Numbered from the stretch's first letter, positions 38,394 to 46,564 are shown. The stretch is DNA of 64,000 bases from CBDHFQ01 sp965262565 (GCA_965262565.1 CBDHFQ010000033.1:1-64000), one strand, 5' to 3'. The notes: a model not told the origin generated them from the letters alone. Numbers and translations are program-made.

Positions 38394-39344
38394 ATGCCTA
38401 ATAAGATATTAACTTCTACTTTATCTGTACAGGAAGGCAACTTACACTATTATCACTTGCCTAAAGGACTTTTGCAGATCGAGCTAATCCAGTTAGCTGA
38501 TGGAAATCAAATTATTGATTCAAAAGTTATTACTATACCGGATCCTAAGCACAGATATTACCTTACATATCACGCAAATGCTTTTTCAAGTGATGTGTTA
38601 GATATTGAATTTACTCAAAAAGGATTTTTAAAAAGTATTAAAACAAAAATCAAGGATGAATCTCTACAGATTGCACAGGAAGTAGCAAATTCTGTAAAAG
38701 AAGGAGTCGGCGTAGTAGCAGGAGTTGGTTATAGAGGGTTGGAAGGAAGGAAAACATTGTTTGCTGCTACATTTGATCCTTTTGATGAATTGGCACTAAA
38801 AAGAACAAACTACAATTTAGAACGTCATGGATACCAACTGGATATTCAATCCATAGGATATATTTCTGATCCTGAGTCTGAATCTGGAGATAAGTTTCCT
38901 ATTCCCTCTCCCAAGAAAATAGGAGTGTATTGTAGGCCGGTAGAGACATTTGAATTAATTTTGAAAAGTGGTGAGCTTGAACAAAGAGATTTGATCACTC
39001 TTCCCCATCCACACTTGGTACACTTCATAGAAATTCCCAATGCACGTTTTGTACAGAATACATTTGTGATGAATTTTGACGAGAATGGCTATCCAAATAG
39101 TATACATTTGGAAAAGCCAAGTCAGGCTTTGGCTCTGGTAAAAGTTCCTGTAAATATTTTAAAAGCGATTTTAGAAATTCCAGCAAAAATATTTTCTTTT
39201 AGGTTTAATTATGATAATCAAGGTTCAAATTCGACGAAAGACAAGGCGATTATTCAAGAGACATTAGATAAACAGAATCAACAGATTTCTCAAATCAATC
39301 AAAATATTAGTCAAATTAGGGGAGTGAAAGAGAGGGAAAGGTAA
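38394..39344 (+). CDS. Hypothetical cytoplasmic beta-rich protein with C-terminal coiled coil
   Basis: The 316-residue protein lacks a signal peptide. Most of it looks beta-rich (QIIDSKVITIPDPKHRYYL, EIPNARFVQNTFVMNFDENG), with two similar sections (about residues 35-80 and 180-250) that both follow the pattern of a P-D/P-H turn, an H-x-Y/E strand and a D-x-x-G-x-x strand ending in K-S/N-S. This suggests an internal duplication. The last 30 residues form a Gln/Asn-rich coiled coil (LDKQNQQISQINQNISQI). I do not recognise the family. It is monocistronic, ending in a clear terminator 37 bases downstream. Confidence 0.6.
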   Translation: MPNKILTSTLSVQEGNLHYYHLPKGLLQIELIQLADGNQIIDSKVITIPDPKHRYYLTYHANAFSSDVLDIEFTQKGFLKSIKTKIKDESLQIAQEVANSVKEGVGVVAGVGYRGLEGRKTLFAATFDPFDELALKRTNYNLERHGYQLDIQSIGYISDPESESGDKFPIPSPKKIGVYCRPVETFELILKSGELEQRDLITLPHPHLVHFIEIPNARFVQNTFVMNFDENGYPNSIHLEKPSQALALVKVPVNILKAILEIPAKIFSFRFNYDNQGSNSTKDKAIIQETLDKQNQQISQINQNISQIRGVKERER

Positions 39345-39380
39345 TCCTGGTTTCGATTGTACTTGTTACGAATCGGATTG

Positions 39381-39405
39381 TAGCTTAATTTTAAGCTAAT
39401 TTTTT
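39381..39405 (+). terminator. Rho-independent terminator
   Basis: TAGCTTA, loop ATTT, TAAGCTA, then ATTTTTT. It is a 7-bp perfect stem with a T-run, following the hypothetical gene. Confidence 0.75.
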
Positions 39406-39488
39406 ATCCGTGAGCGAAAAATTTTATTTCATTTTATAGTAAATTTCAAGATTTACCTGTTAGTATACGATTTATTAATTTTTGAGAT

Positions 39489-39977
39489 ATGCCTGCAAAT
39501 GCAGAAATAGATAAGTTAGATCTGAAAATTTTATCCATGTTAATGGATGATGCTCAGAAACCCTATACTGAGATAGCTAAAAAACTAGTTGTTTCAGGTG
39601 GAACTGTTCATGTGAGAATGAAAAAGCTGATCAGTATGGGAATCGTTAAAGGTTCACATTTAGAAATTGATGCTGGGAAGCTAGGATACGATATTTGTGC
39701 GTTTGTTGGAATGTTCCTGGAAAAAGGTTCTTTGTATAACAAGATTGTTAAACAATTAGAATCTATTCCAGAAATTACGGAAATCCATTATACTACAGGT
39801 AGATATGGTATATTTATTAAAATAAATAGTCAAAATACACGTGAATTGCGGGCTATATTAAATGACAAAATTCAGCCCATAGAAGGAATTCAACGAACTG
39901 AAACATTTATCTCATTAGAAGAGAGTTTAAAAAGGCCCATCCAGATTTTAACATTCGAGGAAAACGGTATTGAATAA
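39489..39977 (+). CDS. Lrp/AsnC family transcriptional regulator
   Basis: The 162-residue protein has an N-terminal helix-turn-helix (LDLKILSMLMDDAQKPYTEI, then VVSGGTVHVRMKKLISMG) and a C-terminal RAM/ligand-binding domain (FVGMFLEKGSLYNKIVKQL, IPEITEIHYTTGRYGIFIKI). It is the usual size of this family. Such regulators form octamers that respond to amino acids. It has no metabolic gene beside it, so targets are not inferable from context. It is followed directly by a bidirectional terminator and then by a minus-strand RNA gene. Confidence 0.92.
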   Translation: MPANAEIDKLDLKILSMLMDDAQKPYTEIAKKLVVSGGTVHVRMKKLISMGIVKGSHLEIDAGKLGYDICAFVGMFLEKGSLYNKIVKQLESIPEITEIHYTTGRYGIFIKINSQNTRELRAILNDKIQPIEGIQRTETFISLEESLKRPIQILTFEENGIE

Positions 39978-40008
39978 AAAAACTCCTGATATATTCATCA
40001 AGAGTTTT
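39978..40008 (+). terminator. Bidirectional terminator between the Lrp gene and the tRNA-like RNA
   Basis: AAACTC-c-TGAT, loop ATATTC, ATCA-a-GAGTTT, with an A-run before and a T-run after. It begins at the base after the Lrp stop codon and can serve both strands. Confidence 0.7.
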
Positions 40009-40014
40009 ATAACT

Positions 40015-40037
40015 AAAAAAGCATGTAGCTTACGTGC
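40015..40037 (-). terminator. Terminator of the tRNA-like RNA
   Basis: On the minus strand GCACGTA, loop AGC, TACATGC (one C-A mismatch) is followed by six T. The stem begins at the last acceptor base of the RNA. Confidence 0.7.
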
Positions 40038-40156
40038 TGTAGGGGAAGGATTCGAACCTTCACGAGGTGGTTAGCCACAGGGTATATCCCTGGATTTGTT
40101 CCGAGCCCTCGCCCCCGAGACAAGAGGGTATGGCTGCCAATTTCATCACCCTACAG
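40037..40156 (-). ncRNA. tRNA-like RNA with 8-bp acceptor stem and very long variable region
   Basis: Read on the minus strand, the 120 nt begin CTGTAGGG and end CCCTACAG, a perfect 8-bp acceptor stem. TG follows at positions 8-9, then a D-arm ATG...CAT with AAATTGGCAG in the loop (including the conserved GG). A stem CCCTC/GGGGG follows, with loop TTGTCTC (T33 present, nominal anticodon GTC, but an unusual T at position 37). A variable region of about 50 nt is closed by CGAGG/CCTCG and contains the hairpins CAGGG-ATATA-CCCTG and GTGG-CTAA-CCAC. The T-arm is GAAGG-TTCGAAT-CCTTC. CCA is not encoded. It is far longer than tRNA-Leu, -Ser or -Sec. It may be a highly divergent tRNA or a non-decoding tRNA mimic. 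It has its own promoter and terminator. Confidence 0.75.
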
Positions 40157-40375
40157 TATATTTTTTAATGAACTATTCTTTCTATCCTTAACTGACATTA
40201 CAAATATACCTTTCTTTCAATAATTTTACAAATTTATTAACAATAATATTTTATTTTTACCATTATCATAAAATTTTAGCCTTAATTTTGTGATTATCTA
40301 AAAAACTCCCATTTAAATCGTGTCTAGAATGATAAATTTTTATTTTGGGACTGCATTGAATAAATAGGTTGAAAT
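40157..40375. other. Divergent intergenic region between the RNA gene and trmD
   Basis: AT-rich stretch of about 220 bases. The minus-strand promoter of the RNA lies at 40201-40232. For trmD only a partial -7-like TATTTTG near 40343 is seen. Confidence 0.4.
40201..40232 (-). promoter_or_regulatory. Promoter of the tRNA-like RNA
   Basis: On the minus strand TTTG (40232-40229), a 20-base spacer, and TATATTTG (40208-40201) match the Bacteroidota consensus fully. Transcription would begin about 40 bases before the mature 5' end, so 5' processing (RNase P-like) is expected. Confidence 0.65.
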
Positions 40376-41053
40376 ATGAGGATTGATATTATTTCATGTG
40401 TACCTCTACTTTTAAATAGTCCTTTAGAACATAGTATAATTAAAAGAGCACAAGAAAAGGGCTTGCTATCGATTGCTATCCATAATTTAAGAGACTACAC
40501 AGAAGACAAACACAAGCAGGTGGATGATTATCCATATGGGGGTGGACCAGGTATGGTTCTGAAAATAGAACCCATAGCAAAATGCATAAGAACCTTAACC
40601 GAAAAGCGTACATATGATCATATTATATATTTGACGCCGGATGGAGAAAGATTTAATCAGAAGATGGCTAATCGTATGTCATTGGCCACCAACCTCATTT
40701 TATTTGCAGGTCATTATAAAGGTGTGGATCAGCGTGCCAGAGATATGTTCTTCACAGACGAAGTTTCTATAGGAGATTATGTGCTTTCGGGGGGGGAGTT
40801 GCCGGCATTGGTTATGGTGGATGCTATAGGAAGGCTTTTGCCAGGGGTGTTGAGTGATGAAACATCAGCATTAATGGACTCTTTTCAAGACAATCTGCTG
40901 GATCCTCCTATTTATACCCGACCAGCTTCATTCGAAGAACAAGGGGTACCCACAGTGCTTTTATCTGGTCATAAAAGTAAAATCGAAGCATGGAGAGAGA
41001 ATCAAGCAATTGAAAAAACACGAAAACTTCGTCCTGATCTTTTGGAGGATTAA
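40376..41053 (+). CDS. trmD: tRNA (guanine-N1-)-methyltransferase
   Basis: The 225-residue protein has the deep-trefoil-knot SPOUT signatures: DDYPYGGGPGMVLKIEP, LFAGHYKGVDQR, and SIGDYVLSGGELPALVMVD, which form the AdoMet-binding knot and the tRNA-binding surface. It methylates G37 of tRNAs with a G at position 36, preventing frameshifting. It is followed by rplS as in most bacteria, but the usual upstream partners rpsP and rimM are absent; the tRNA-like RNA gene lies upstream instead, on the opposite strand. rplS has its own promoter in the 80-base gap. Confidence 0.96.
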   Translation: MRIDIISCVPLLLNSPLEHSIIKRAQEKGLLSIAIHNLRDYTEDKHKQVDDYPYGGGPGMVLKIEPIAKCIRTLTEKRTYDHIIYLTPDGERFNQKMANRMSLATNLILFAGHYKGVDQRARDMFFTDEVSIGDYVLSGGELPALVMVDAIGRLLPGVLSDETSALMDSFQDNLLDPPIYTRPASFEEQGVPTVLLSGHKSKIEAWRENQAIEKTRKLRPDLLED

Positions 41054-41076
41054 TCAATGGATTTTTTTGCAAACTT

Positions 41077-41108
41077 TTTGGTTAGAGAAAAAAAATCTAC
41101 TAATTTTG
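41077..41108 (+). promoter_or_regulatory. Promoter of rplS
   Basis: TTTG (41077-41080), 20-base spacer, TAATTTTG (41101-41108). Both elements match the Bacteroidota consensus. The start codon is 26 bases downstream of the -7 element. Confidence 0.7.
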
Positions 41109-41133
41109 CAGTCCGTCTAACTTAACGATACTC

Positions 41134-41496
41134 ATGGAAGAGCTTATTAAGCTAATACAGGCTGAATATGTAAGAGATGATATTCCTGAATTTAAGGCAG
41201 GTGATACTGTTGTTGTACATGTAAGGATTAAGGAAGGTGATAAGGAAAGGATTCAGCAATATAAAGGTGTTTGCATACAAAGAAAGGGAAAAGGAGCGAC
41301 TGAAACATTTACAGTTCGAAAAATTTCTAGTGGAATAGGTGTTGAACGTATATTTCCTGTTAACTCACCATCAATTGATAAATTAGAAGTAATCAGGAGA
41401 GGAAAAGTTAGAAGGAAGAGATTGTTTTATTTAAGAGACAAAATAGGAAAACGAGCCAGAATAAAGGAGTTACGCAAAAAGAGAGAGGAAGCTTAA
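41134..41496 (+). CDS. rplS: 50S ribosomal protein L19
   Basis: The 120-residue protein matches L19: [54 protein letters not shown] and the basic tail [20 protein letters not shown]. It sits at the 30S-50S interface. It follows trmD as usual, though with a separate promoter. The tRNA-tuf cluster starts 90 bases further on behind its own -7 element. Confidence 0.97.
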   Translation: MEELIKLIQAEYVRDDIPEFKAGDTVVVHVRIKEGDKERIQQYKGVCIQRKGKGATETFTVRKISSGIGVERIFPVNSPSIDKLEVIRRGKVRRKRLFYLRDKIGKRARIKELRKKREEA

Positions 41497-41557
41497 GCTT
41501 TTGTTATCTAATTACCAGAAATTATTCGATTAAGAAGGATTTTAGGAAATATTTCTC

Positions 41558-41565
41558 TACCTTTG
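41558..41565 (+). promoter_or_regulatory. -7 element for the tRNA-tuf cluster
   Basis: TACCTTTG fits TAnnTTTG, 20 bases before tRNA-Thr. No TTTG is seen at the -33 distance, so the call is based on one element and position. Confidence 0.45.
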
Positions 41566-41585
41566 CAAAACTTTTTAGCTATTAA

Positions 41586-41659
41586 GCCGGTGTAGCTCAG
41601 TTGGCCAGAGCAGCTGATTTGTAATCAGCGGGTCGGCGGTTCGAATCCGTCCACCGGCT
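41586..41659 (+). tRNA. tRNA-Thr (TGT)
   Basis: Acceptor GCCGGTG/CACCGGC, anticodon stem CTGAT/ATCAG with loop TTGTA (anticodon TGT), T-arm GGCGG-TTCGAAT-CCGTC. It is the first of the four tRNAs before tuf. CCA is not encoded. Confidence 0.95.
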
Positions 41660-41713
41660 CGTCAAAAAGTAAGTTCATTGAATAAGGTATAGATTAGATA
41701 CCTGAAAGTTATA

Positions 41714-41795
41714 GGGGAGATACCGAAGCGGTCAAACGGGGCAGACTGTAAATCTGTTGGCTATGCCTTCGTAGGTTCGAATCCTGCTCTCCCCA
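41714..41795 (+). tRNA. tRNA-Tyr (GTA)
   Basis: Type II tRNA of 82 nt: acceptor GGGGAGA/TCTCCCC, anticodon loop around GTA in CAGACTGTAAATCTG, long variable arm (TTGGCTATGCC), T-arm GTAGG-TTCGAAT-CCTGC. Confidence 0.95.
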
Positions 41796-41841
41796 CAGGT
41801 TATCTTATTTTATTCCATACTTTTAAGGTATGGTTTTATAA

Positions 41842-41914
41842 GCGGGAGTAGCTCAGATGGTAGAGCATCAGCCTTCCAAGCTGAGGGTCGCGGGTTCGAA
41901 TCTCGTCTCCCGCT
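41842..41914 (+). tRNA. tRNA-Gly (TCC)
   Basis: Acceptor GCGGGAG/CTCCCGC, anticodon loop CTTCCAA (TCC), T-arm with GGTTCGAATC. The three bases after the discriminator are CCA, unlike its neighbours. Confidence 0.95.
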
Positions 41915-42012
41915 CCAGTTCTTAAGGGGCGACATATTTATTGGATTGATTATTTTTTATAAATACTTAGATTCTTTAGATAAGTTTTTCCCACTTCGGA
42001 TTTGAACTAGGT

Positions 42013-42085
<73 letters not shown>

Positions 42086-42138
42086 CTCATAATTTATTAA
42101 TTTTCTCTGAGACATTCTTAGAAACAGTAATTGGAAAG

Positions 42139-43335
42139 ATGGCAAAGGAAACCTTTCAACGTAACAAACCGCATGTAAATATCGGTACCATTGGCCACGT
42201 AGACCATGGAAAAACTACCCTTACAGCTGCAATAACAACTGTTCTTTCTAAAGGAGGAGGTGCAGCAGTGAGATCTTTTGACTCTATTGATAATGCTCCT
42301 GAAGAGAAAGAGCGTGGTATTACCATTAATACTTCTCATGTAGAGTATGAAACGGAGAACCGCCACTATGCTCACGTGGATTGTCCCGGTCACGCTGACT
42401 ATGTAAAGAATATGGTGACTGGAGCTGCACAGATGGATGGAGCCATTTTAGTAGTCGCAGGAACTGACGGGCCTATGCCTCAAACTCGAGAACACATACT
42501 ACTTGCCCGCCAGGTAGGGGTACCTGCACTAGTAGTTTTTATCAACAAAGTTGATATAGTAGATGATGAAGAGTTACTAGAATTAGTTGAATTGGAGGTA
42601 AGAGATCTATTAAGCGCTTACGATTTTCCTGGAGATGATATTCCAGTAATTCTCGGATCTGCATTAGGTGCTCTAAATGGTGAAGCAGAATGGGAAGAAA
42701 AAGTACTTGAGTTAATGGCTAATGTGGACGAACATATTCCTACTCCTGAGCGTGATGTAGATAAGGATTTTCTAATGCCAGTGGAAGATGTTTTCTCTAT
42801 TACAGGTCGTGGTACTGTAGCTACAGGACGTGTAGAAAGAGGGGTGATTAACTCAGGAGATCCTGTTGAAATAGTCGGATTAAGACCGAAGGAAGAGAAA
42901 CCATTAACTTCTACTATCACTGGTGTGGAAATGTTCCGTAAAATTTTGGACAGAGGCGAAGCAGGAGATAATGTAGGATTATTATTGAGAGGGGTTGATA
43001 AAAAAGATATTAAGAGGGGAATGGTTATTTCAAAGCCAGGGTCCGTAACACCGCATACTAAGTTTATGGCTGAGGTTTATGTATTAAGTAAGGATGAAGG
43101 TGGACGTCATACTCCTTTCTTCACAAACTATCGTCCTCAGTTTTATTTTCGTACAACAGATGTAACCGGAGTAGTTTCACTTCCTGATGGTGTTGATATG
43201 GTGATGCCTGGAGATAATGTTTCCATTAAAGTAGAACTTATTTATCCTATTGCGATGGAAAAAGGATTGCGATTTGCAATTCGTGAAGGAGGCAGAACAA
43301 TTGGTGCAGGGCAGGTAACTGAAATTGAGGAATAG
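42139..43335 (+). CDS. tuf: Translation elongation factor Tu
   Basis: The 398-residue protein has all G motifs: GHVDHGKTT (P-loop), [13 protein letters not shown] (switch I), [12 protein letters not shown] (switch II), NKVDIVDD (guanine specificity) and the SALGALNGE region. Domains 2 and 3 follow at normal length. It delivers aminoacyl-tRNA to the ribosome. The start is the ATG at 42139 ([20 protein letters not shown]); an upstream in-frame extension would run through tRNA-Thr and is rejected. The tRNA-Thr/Tyr/Gly/Thr-tuf-tRNA-Trp-secE order equals the classic tufB arrangement. A perfect 13-bp inverted repeat follows the gene. Confidence 0.98.
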   Translation: MAKETFQRNKPHVNIGTIGHVDHGKTTLTAAITTVLSKGGGAAVRSFDSIDNAPEEKERGITINTSHVEYETENRHYAHVDCPGHADYVKNMVTGAAQMDGAILVVAGTDGPMPQTREHILLARQVGVPALVVFINKVDIVDDEELLELVELEVRDLLSAYDFPGDDIPVILGSALGALNGEAEWEEKVLELMANVDEHIPTPERDVDKDFLMPVEDVFSITGRGTVATGRVERGVINSGDPVEIVGLRPKEEKPLTSTITGVEMFRKILDRGEAGDNVGLLLRGVDKKDIKRGMVISKPGSVTPHTKFMAEVYVLSKDEGGRHTPFFTNYRPQFYFRTTDVTGVVSLPDGVDMVMPGDNVSIKVELIYPIAMEKGLRFAIREGGRTIGAGQVTEIEE

Positions 43336-43343
43336 TATTTAGT

Positions 43344-43381
43344 AATTACATCATCAGGCCTCCATGTTTGATGATGTAATT
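43344..43381 (+). repeat. Perfect 13-bp inverted repeat between tuf and tRNA-Trp
   Basis: AATTACATCATCA (43344-43356), 12-base loop, TGATGATGTAATT (43369-43381). It lacks a following T-run, so it is more likely a processing or mRNA-stability hairpin than a terminator. Confidence 0.7.
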
Positions 43382-43394
43382 TCATATAAATTAA

Positions 43395-43467
43395 ACGGGT
43401 GTAGCTCAACTGGTAGAGCGACGGTCTCCAAAACCGTAGGCTGTGGGTTCAAGTCCTGCCGCCCGTG
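43395..43467 (+). tRNA. tRNA-Trp (CCA)
   Basis: Acceptor ACGGGTG/CGCCCGT (one T:G), anticodon loop CTCCAAA (CCA) on stem CGGT/ACCG, T-arm GTGGG-TTCAAGT-CCTGC. The secE ATG lies 14 bases downstream, so RNase P/3' processing and translation of secE share a short leader. Confidence 0.95.
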
Positions 43468-43481
43468 CAACCGAAAAGAAG

Positions 43482-43679
43482 ATGGATAGAATTAGAACAC
43501 TCATTAAAGAATATACTGACGAATTATTGTATAAAGTTCAGTGGCCTTCTTTAGACGAATTACAAAGTAGTACTGTTACGGTCCTAGTTGCTTCATTAAT
43601 TATAGCAATTATCATCTTTATCATGGACTTCGTTTTCAGTAGAACAATGGGAGGACTTTATTCGATATTCATTGGATAG
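43482..43679 (+). CDS. secE: Preprotein translocase subunit SecE
   Basis: The 65-residue protein has the short single-helix form common outside Proteobacteria: an amphipathic N-helix (IKEYTDELLYKVQWPSLDEL, with the conserved K-V-x-W-P) and one membrane span (VLVASLIIAIIIFIMDFVF). It stabilises SecY in the inner-membrane translocon. The ATG at 43482 is used; a longer in-frame extension would overlap tRNA-Trp. nusG follows as in nearly all bacteria. Confidence 0.95.
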   Translation: MDRIRTLIKEYTDELLYKVQWPSLDELQSSTVTVLVASLIIAIIIFIMDFVFSRTMGGLYSIFIG

Positions 43680-43771
43680 TTACAATATTATAGCCAGATG
43701 TTCGACTACGTTATAAAGTGTTCTCATTCTGATTGTTTGTTAAAGATATTTTATTAACCAGGAGATATGTG

Positions 43772-44314
43772 ATGGGAAAGGAATGGTATGTTATCCGCGC
43801 GATTAGTGGGAAAGAAAAAAAGGTAAAGCAGTACCTTGAAAGCGAGATAGAAAGACTTAAGATGTCTGACTATGTTGGTCAAGTACTAATTCCCACTGAA
43901 AAGGTATTTGAAATGCGTAATGGTAAGAAAAAGCTTCGCGAGAGGAACTTTCTTCCTGGATACATATTAATGGAGTGCGATATGGTATCAGAGCTGATTC
44001 CTATGGTAAGGGATATTCCGAATGTGATAGGTTTTGTAGGGGACAAACGAGGAAGCGACCCTGTACCATTAAGACAGTCCGAGATTAATAAGATATTGGG
44101 GAAAGTAGACGAGATGAATGAAATGGGTGAGATTCCAGAAGAACCATTCATCAAAGGGGAGACTGTGAAAGTTATGGCTGGTCCTTTTAATGGTTTTACA
44201 GGAATTATTGATGAGGTAAATGAGGATAAAAAGAAATTGAAAGTTGTAGTAAAAATATTTGGAAGAAATACACCTATAGAATTGAATTATTTTCAGGTAG
44301 AAAAGGAATTCTAG
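43772..44314 (+). CDS. nusG: Transcription termination/antitermination factor NusG
   Basis: The 180-residue protein has the NGN domain (EWYVIRAISGKEKKVKQYLE, RNFLPGYILMECDM, NVIGFVGD) and the C-terminal KOW domain (VKVMAGPFNGFTGIIDEVNE). It binds RNA polymerase and couples elongation to Rho or the ribosome. The start is the ATG at 43772, preceded by AGGAGATATGTG, one of the few good Shine-Dalgarno-like sequences in the window; a longer extension upstream has no support. It is followed 58 bases later by rplK. Confidence 0.97.
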   Translation: MGKEWYVIRAISGKEKKVKQYLESEIERLKMSDYVGQVLIPTEKVFEMRNGKKKLRERNFLPGYILMECDMVSELIPMVRDIPNVIGFVGDKRGSDPVPLRQSEINKILGKVDEMNEMGEIPEEPFIKGETVKVMAGPFNGFTGIIDEVNEDKKKLKVVVKIFGRNTPIELNYFQVEKEF

Positions 44315-44372
44315 AATCTAAATAGATTTTTCCAGGAGAAAATTCAGTTAGAGGTTGGTCAAGATATAAAAA

Positions 44373-44822
44373 ATGGCAAAGCAAATAGACACATATGTCA
44401 AGCTACAAGTGAAAGGTGGACAGGCTAATCCGGCTCCTCCTATTGGACCTGCACTTGGTGCAAAAGGTCTCAATATTATGGAGTTTTGTAAGCGATTTAA
44501 TGCCCAGACGCAAGATAAGCAAGGGCAGACGCTTCCAGTAGTTATTACAGTTTATAGTGATAAAAGTTTCGACTTTGTCATTAAAACGCCTCCTGCTCCT
44601 GTATTACTAATGCAAGCTGCAAAAATAAAGAAAGGTTCTCCGGAGCCTAACCGAAATAAAATAGGAAAAGTGAATTGGGATGATGTTAAGGAAATTGCAG
44701 AAACTAAGATGCAAGATTTGAATTGTCATCACATACATTCCGCAATGAAAATGGTGGCAGGAACGGCAAGGAGCATGGGTATTACAGTTGATGGAACTCC
44801 TCCTTGGGAAAGTGAATCTTAA
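44373..44822 (+). CDS. rplK: 50S ribosomal protein L11
   Basis: The 149-residue protein matches L11: [49 protein letters not shown], and the rRNA-binding C-domain with [15 protein letters not shown]. It forms the GTPase-associated centre with 23S rRNA and is the thiostrepton-binding site. It is in the conserved nusG-rplK-rplA order; rplA follows 33 bases later. Confidence 0.98.
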   Translation: MAKQIDTYVKLQVKGGQANPAPPIGPALGAKGLNIMEFCKRFNAQTQDKQGQTLPVVITVYSDKSFDFVIKTPPAPVLLMQAAKIKKGSPEPNRNKIGKVNWDDVKEIAETKMQDLNCHHIHSAMKMVAGTARSMGITVDGTPPWESES

Positions 44823-44855
44823 ACATTCGTCTCTGAAATATTTAATTAAGGTAGA

Positions 44856-45557
44856 ATGGCTAACAAATCGGGAAAAAAATATAAGCAGGCTGCTGAGAAA
44901 ATTGATGCCTTAAAGAATTACGATCTTAAAGAAGCATGTGAGCTTGTAAAAGATGTATCATATACGAATTTTGTCGGGTCAGTTGAATTGCATGTCAGGC
45001 TTGGTGTAGACCCAAGACAGGCAAACCAAATGGTAAGAGGAGTTGCTACTTTACCTCATGGCACCGGTAAAGAGGTACGTGTGTTAGTGTTGACGACTCC
45101 TGATAAGGAGGCTATAGCTAAAGAAGCAGGGGCTGACCATGTGGGTTTGGATGATTACATTCAGCAGATTCAAGGAGGTTGGACCGATGTAGATGTAATT
45201 ATTTGTTCGCCTGATGTTATGTCAAAAGTCGGAAGACTGGGAAGAATTTTAGGACCTAGAGGATTAATGCCCAATCCTAAGAGTGGTACAGTTACTCCAG
45301 ATATTGGAAAGGCTGTAAAGGAAGTGAAAGCAGGTAAGATTGATTTTCGTGTGAACAAAAATGGAATTGTTCAGGCAGCTATAGGTAAAGTTTCTTTTGC
45401 AGCAGACCAAATACAGGAGAACGCTACTGAACTATTACAAACGCTACACAGACTTAAACCTTCAGCCGCTAAAGGAATTTATTTTAGGTCTATTTATATG
45501 GCTCCTACGATGGGACCAGGAATAAAAATTGATAAAGCTACAATACCTGGAATCTAA
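44856..45557 (+). CDS. rplA: 50S ribosomal protein L1
   Basis: The 233-residue protein has the L1 signatures [52 protein letters not shown] and [16 protein letters not shown]. It binds the L1 stalk and in many bacteria represses its own rplKA mRNA through a stalk-like leader; I could not identify such a mimic with confidence in the 58 bases before rplK. Confidence 0.98.
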   Translation: MANKSGKKYKQAAEKIDALKNYDLKEACELVKDVSYTNFVGSVELHVRLGVDPRQANQMVRGVATLPHGTGKEVRVLVLTTPDKEAIAKEAGADHVGLDDYIQQIQGGWTDVDVIICSPDVMSKVGRLGRILGPRGLMPNPKSGTVTPDIGKAVKEVKAGKIDFRVNKNGIVQAAIGKVSFAADQIQENATELLQTLHRLKPSAAKGIYFRSIYMAPTMGPGIKIDKATIPGI

Positions 45558-45603
45558 AGATCATACAACATATTAATATAAGAAATCAGGAACTCTAAGA
45601 ATT

Positions 45604-46134
45604 ATGACGAAGCAGGAAAAAATAGATCTCGTAAATGATCTGGTAGAAAAGTTTAAAGTTCATCCTAATTTCTACCTTGCCCAGACTGGTGGAATGTCAG
45701 TTGAAAAGATGAATGAGCTTCGCAGGGCTTGCTATGATGCGGATTTGAGTATAACAATGATTAAAAACAAACTGATAATCAAAGCGTTGGATCAGTTGGA
45801 CAATGATTACTCAGAGCTATATACGGCATTGAAGCAGCCTACTTCTGTGATTTTTACTTCAGAAGATAATCCTAGCGTTCCTGCTAAAGTGTTAAAAGAA
45901 TTTCGTAAATCAAATGATTTTCCTACCCTCAAAGCCGCTTGTATTGATACAGCTGTTTTTCTGGGAGATGACCAACTGGAGACATTAACCAAAATTAAAT
46001 CTAAGGGCGAATTAATTGGTGAAGTAGTAGGACTACTACAAAGCCCGGCTAAGAATGTGATTTCTGCCCTAAAGTCAGGTGGAAATACACTTGCAGGTTT
46101 AGTCAAAACGTTAATGGACAGAGAAGAAGGATAA
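45604..46134 (+). CDS. rplJ: 50S ribosomal protein L10
   Basis: The 176-residue protein has the L10 layout: N-terminal RNA-binding part (FYLAQTGGMSVEKMNELRRA, TMIKNKLIIKALDQL) and a C-terminal helix (VISALKSGGNTLAGLVKTLM) that docks L7/L12 dimers. It anchors the stalk. rplL follows at once. The gap before it (46 bases) contains a small ATATTAATAT palindrome and no obvious autoregulatory leader. Confidence 0.95.
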   Translation: MTKQEKIDLVNDLVEKFKVHPNFYLAQTGGMSVEKMNELRRACYDADLSITMIKNKLIIKALDQLDNDYSELYTALKQPTSVIFTSEDNPSVPAKVLKEFRKSNDFPTLKAACIDTAVFLGDDQLETLTKIKSKGELIGEVVGLLQSPAKNVISALKSGGNTLAGLVKTLMDREEG

Positions 46135-46183
46135 TTATAATTAGCATAAATAATACTGATAGAATTTTATAATCATAATTGAA

Positions 46184-46564
46184 ATGGCAGATCTTAAAGC
46201 ATTCGCTGAACAGCTTGTTAATCTTACAGTGAAAGAGGTGAACGAGTTAGCGGCAATTTTAAAGGATGAGTATGGCATAGAGCCTGCTGCGGCAGCTGCT
46301 GTAGCGGTTGCAGCGGGACCAGCAGATGGAGCAGATGCAGGTCCGGCGGAACAAACTGAATTCGACGTTGAATTAGTAAGTCCTGGTGGAGCAAAATTAA
46401 ATGTTGTAAAAGCTGTAAAAGCTATTACTGGTTTAGGCTTGAAAGAAGCAAAAGGTAAAGTTGATGAAGCACCAACTATCATAAAAGAGAAAGTTTCTAA
46501 AGAAGAAGCAGAAAGTATTAAACAACAATTAGAAGAAGCAGGTGCAGAAGTTCAGTTAAAATAA
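46184..46564 (+). CDS. rplL: 50S ribosomal protein L7/L12
   Basis: The 126-residue protein has the dimerising N-domain ([20 protein letters not shown]), an Ala/Gly-rich hinge ([20 protein letters not shown]) and the factor-binding C-domain ([39 protein letters not shown]). Four to six copies form the stalk that recruits GTPase factors. The hinge carries acidic residues. A strong inverted repeat begins 40 bases after the stop codon. Confidence 0.97.
   Translation: MADLKAFAEQLVNLTVKEVNELAAILKDEYGIEPAAAAAVAVAAGPADGADAGPAEQTEFDVELVSPGGAKLNVVKAVKAITGLGLKEAKGKVDEAPTIIKEKVSKEEAESIKQQLEEAGAEVQLK

Noticed and set aside
40037..40156. Ordinary tRNA-Asp(GTC) or tRNA-Leu
   Set aside because: Type II body, 120 nt, T at position 37 and a variable region of about 50 nt do not fit either; kept as a tRNA-like RNA instead.
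40037..40156. tmRNA
   Set aside because: Far too short, no tag reading frame, and a normal-looking D-arm with GG that tmRNA lacks.
43443..43481. In-frame extension of secE
   Set aside because: It overlaps the T-arm and acceptor of tRNA-Trp; the ATG at 43482 gives a normal SecE.
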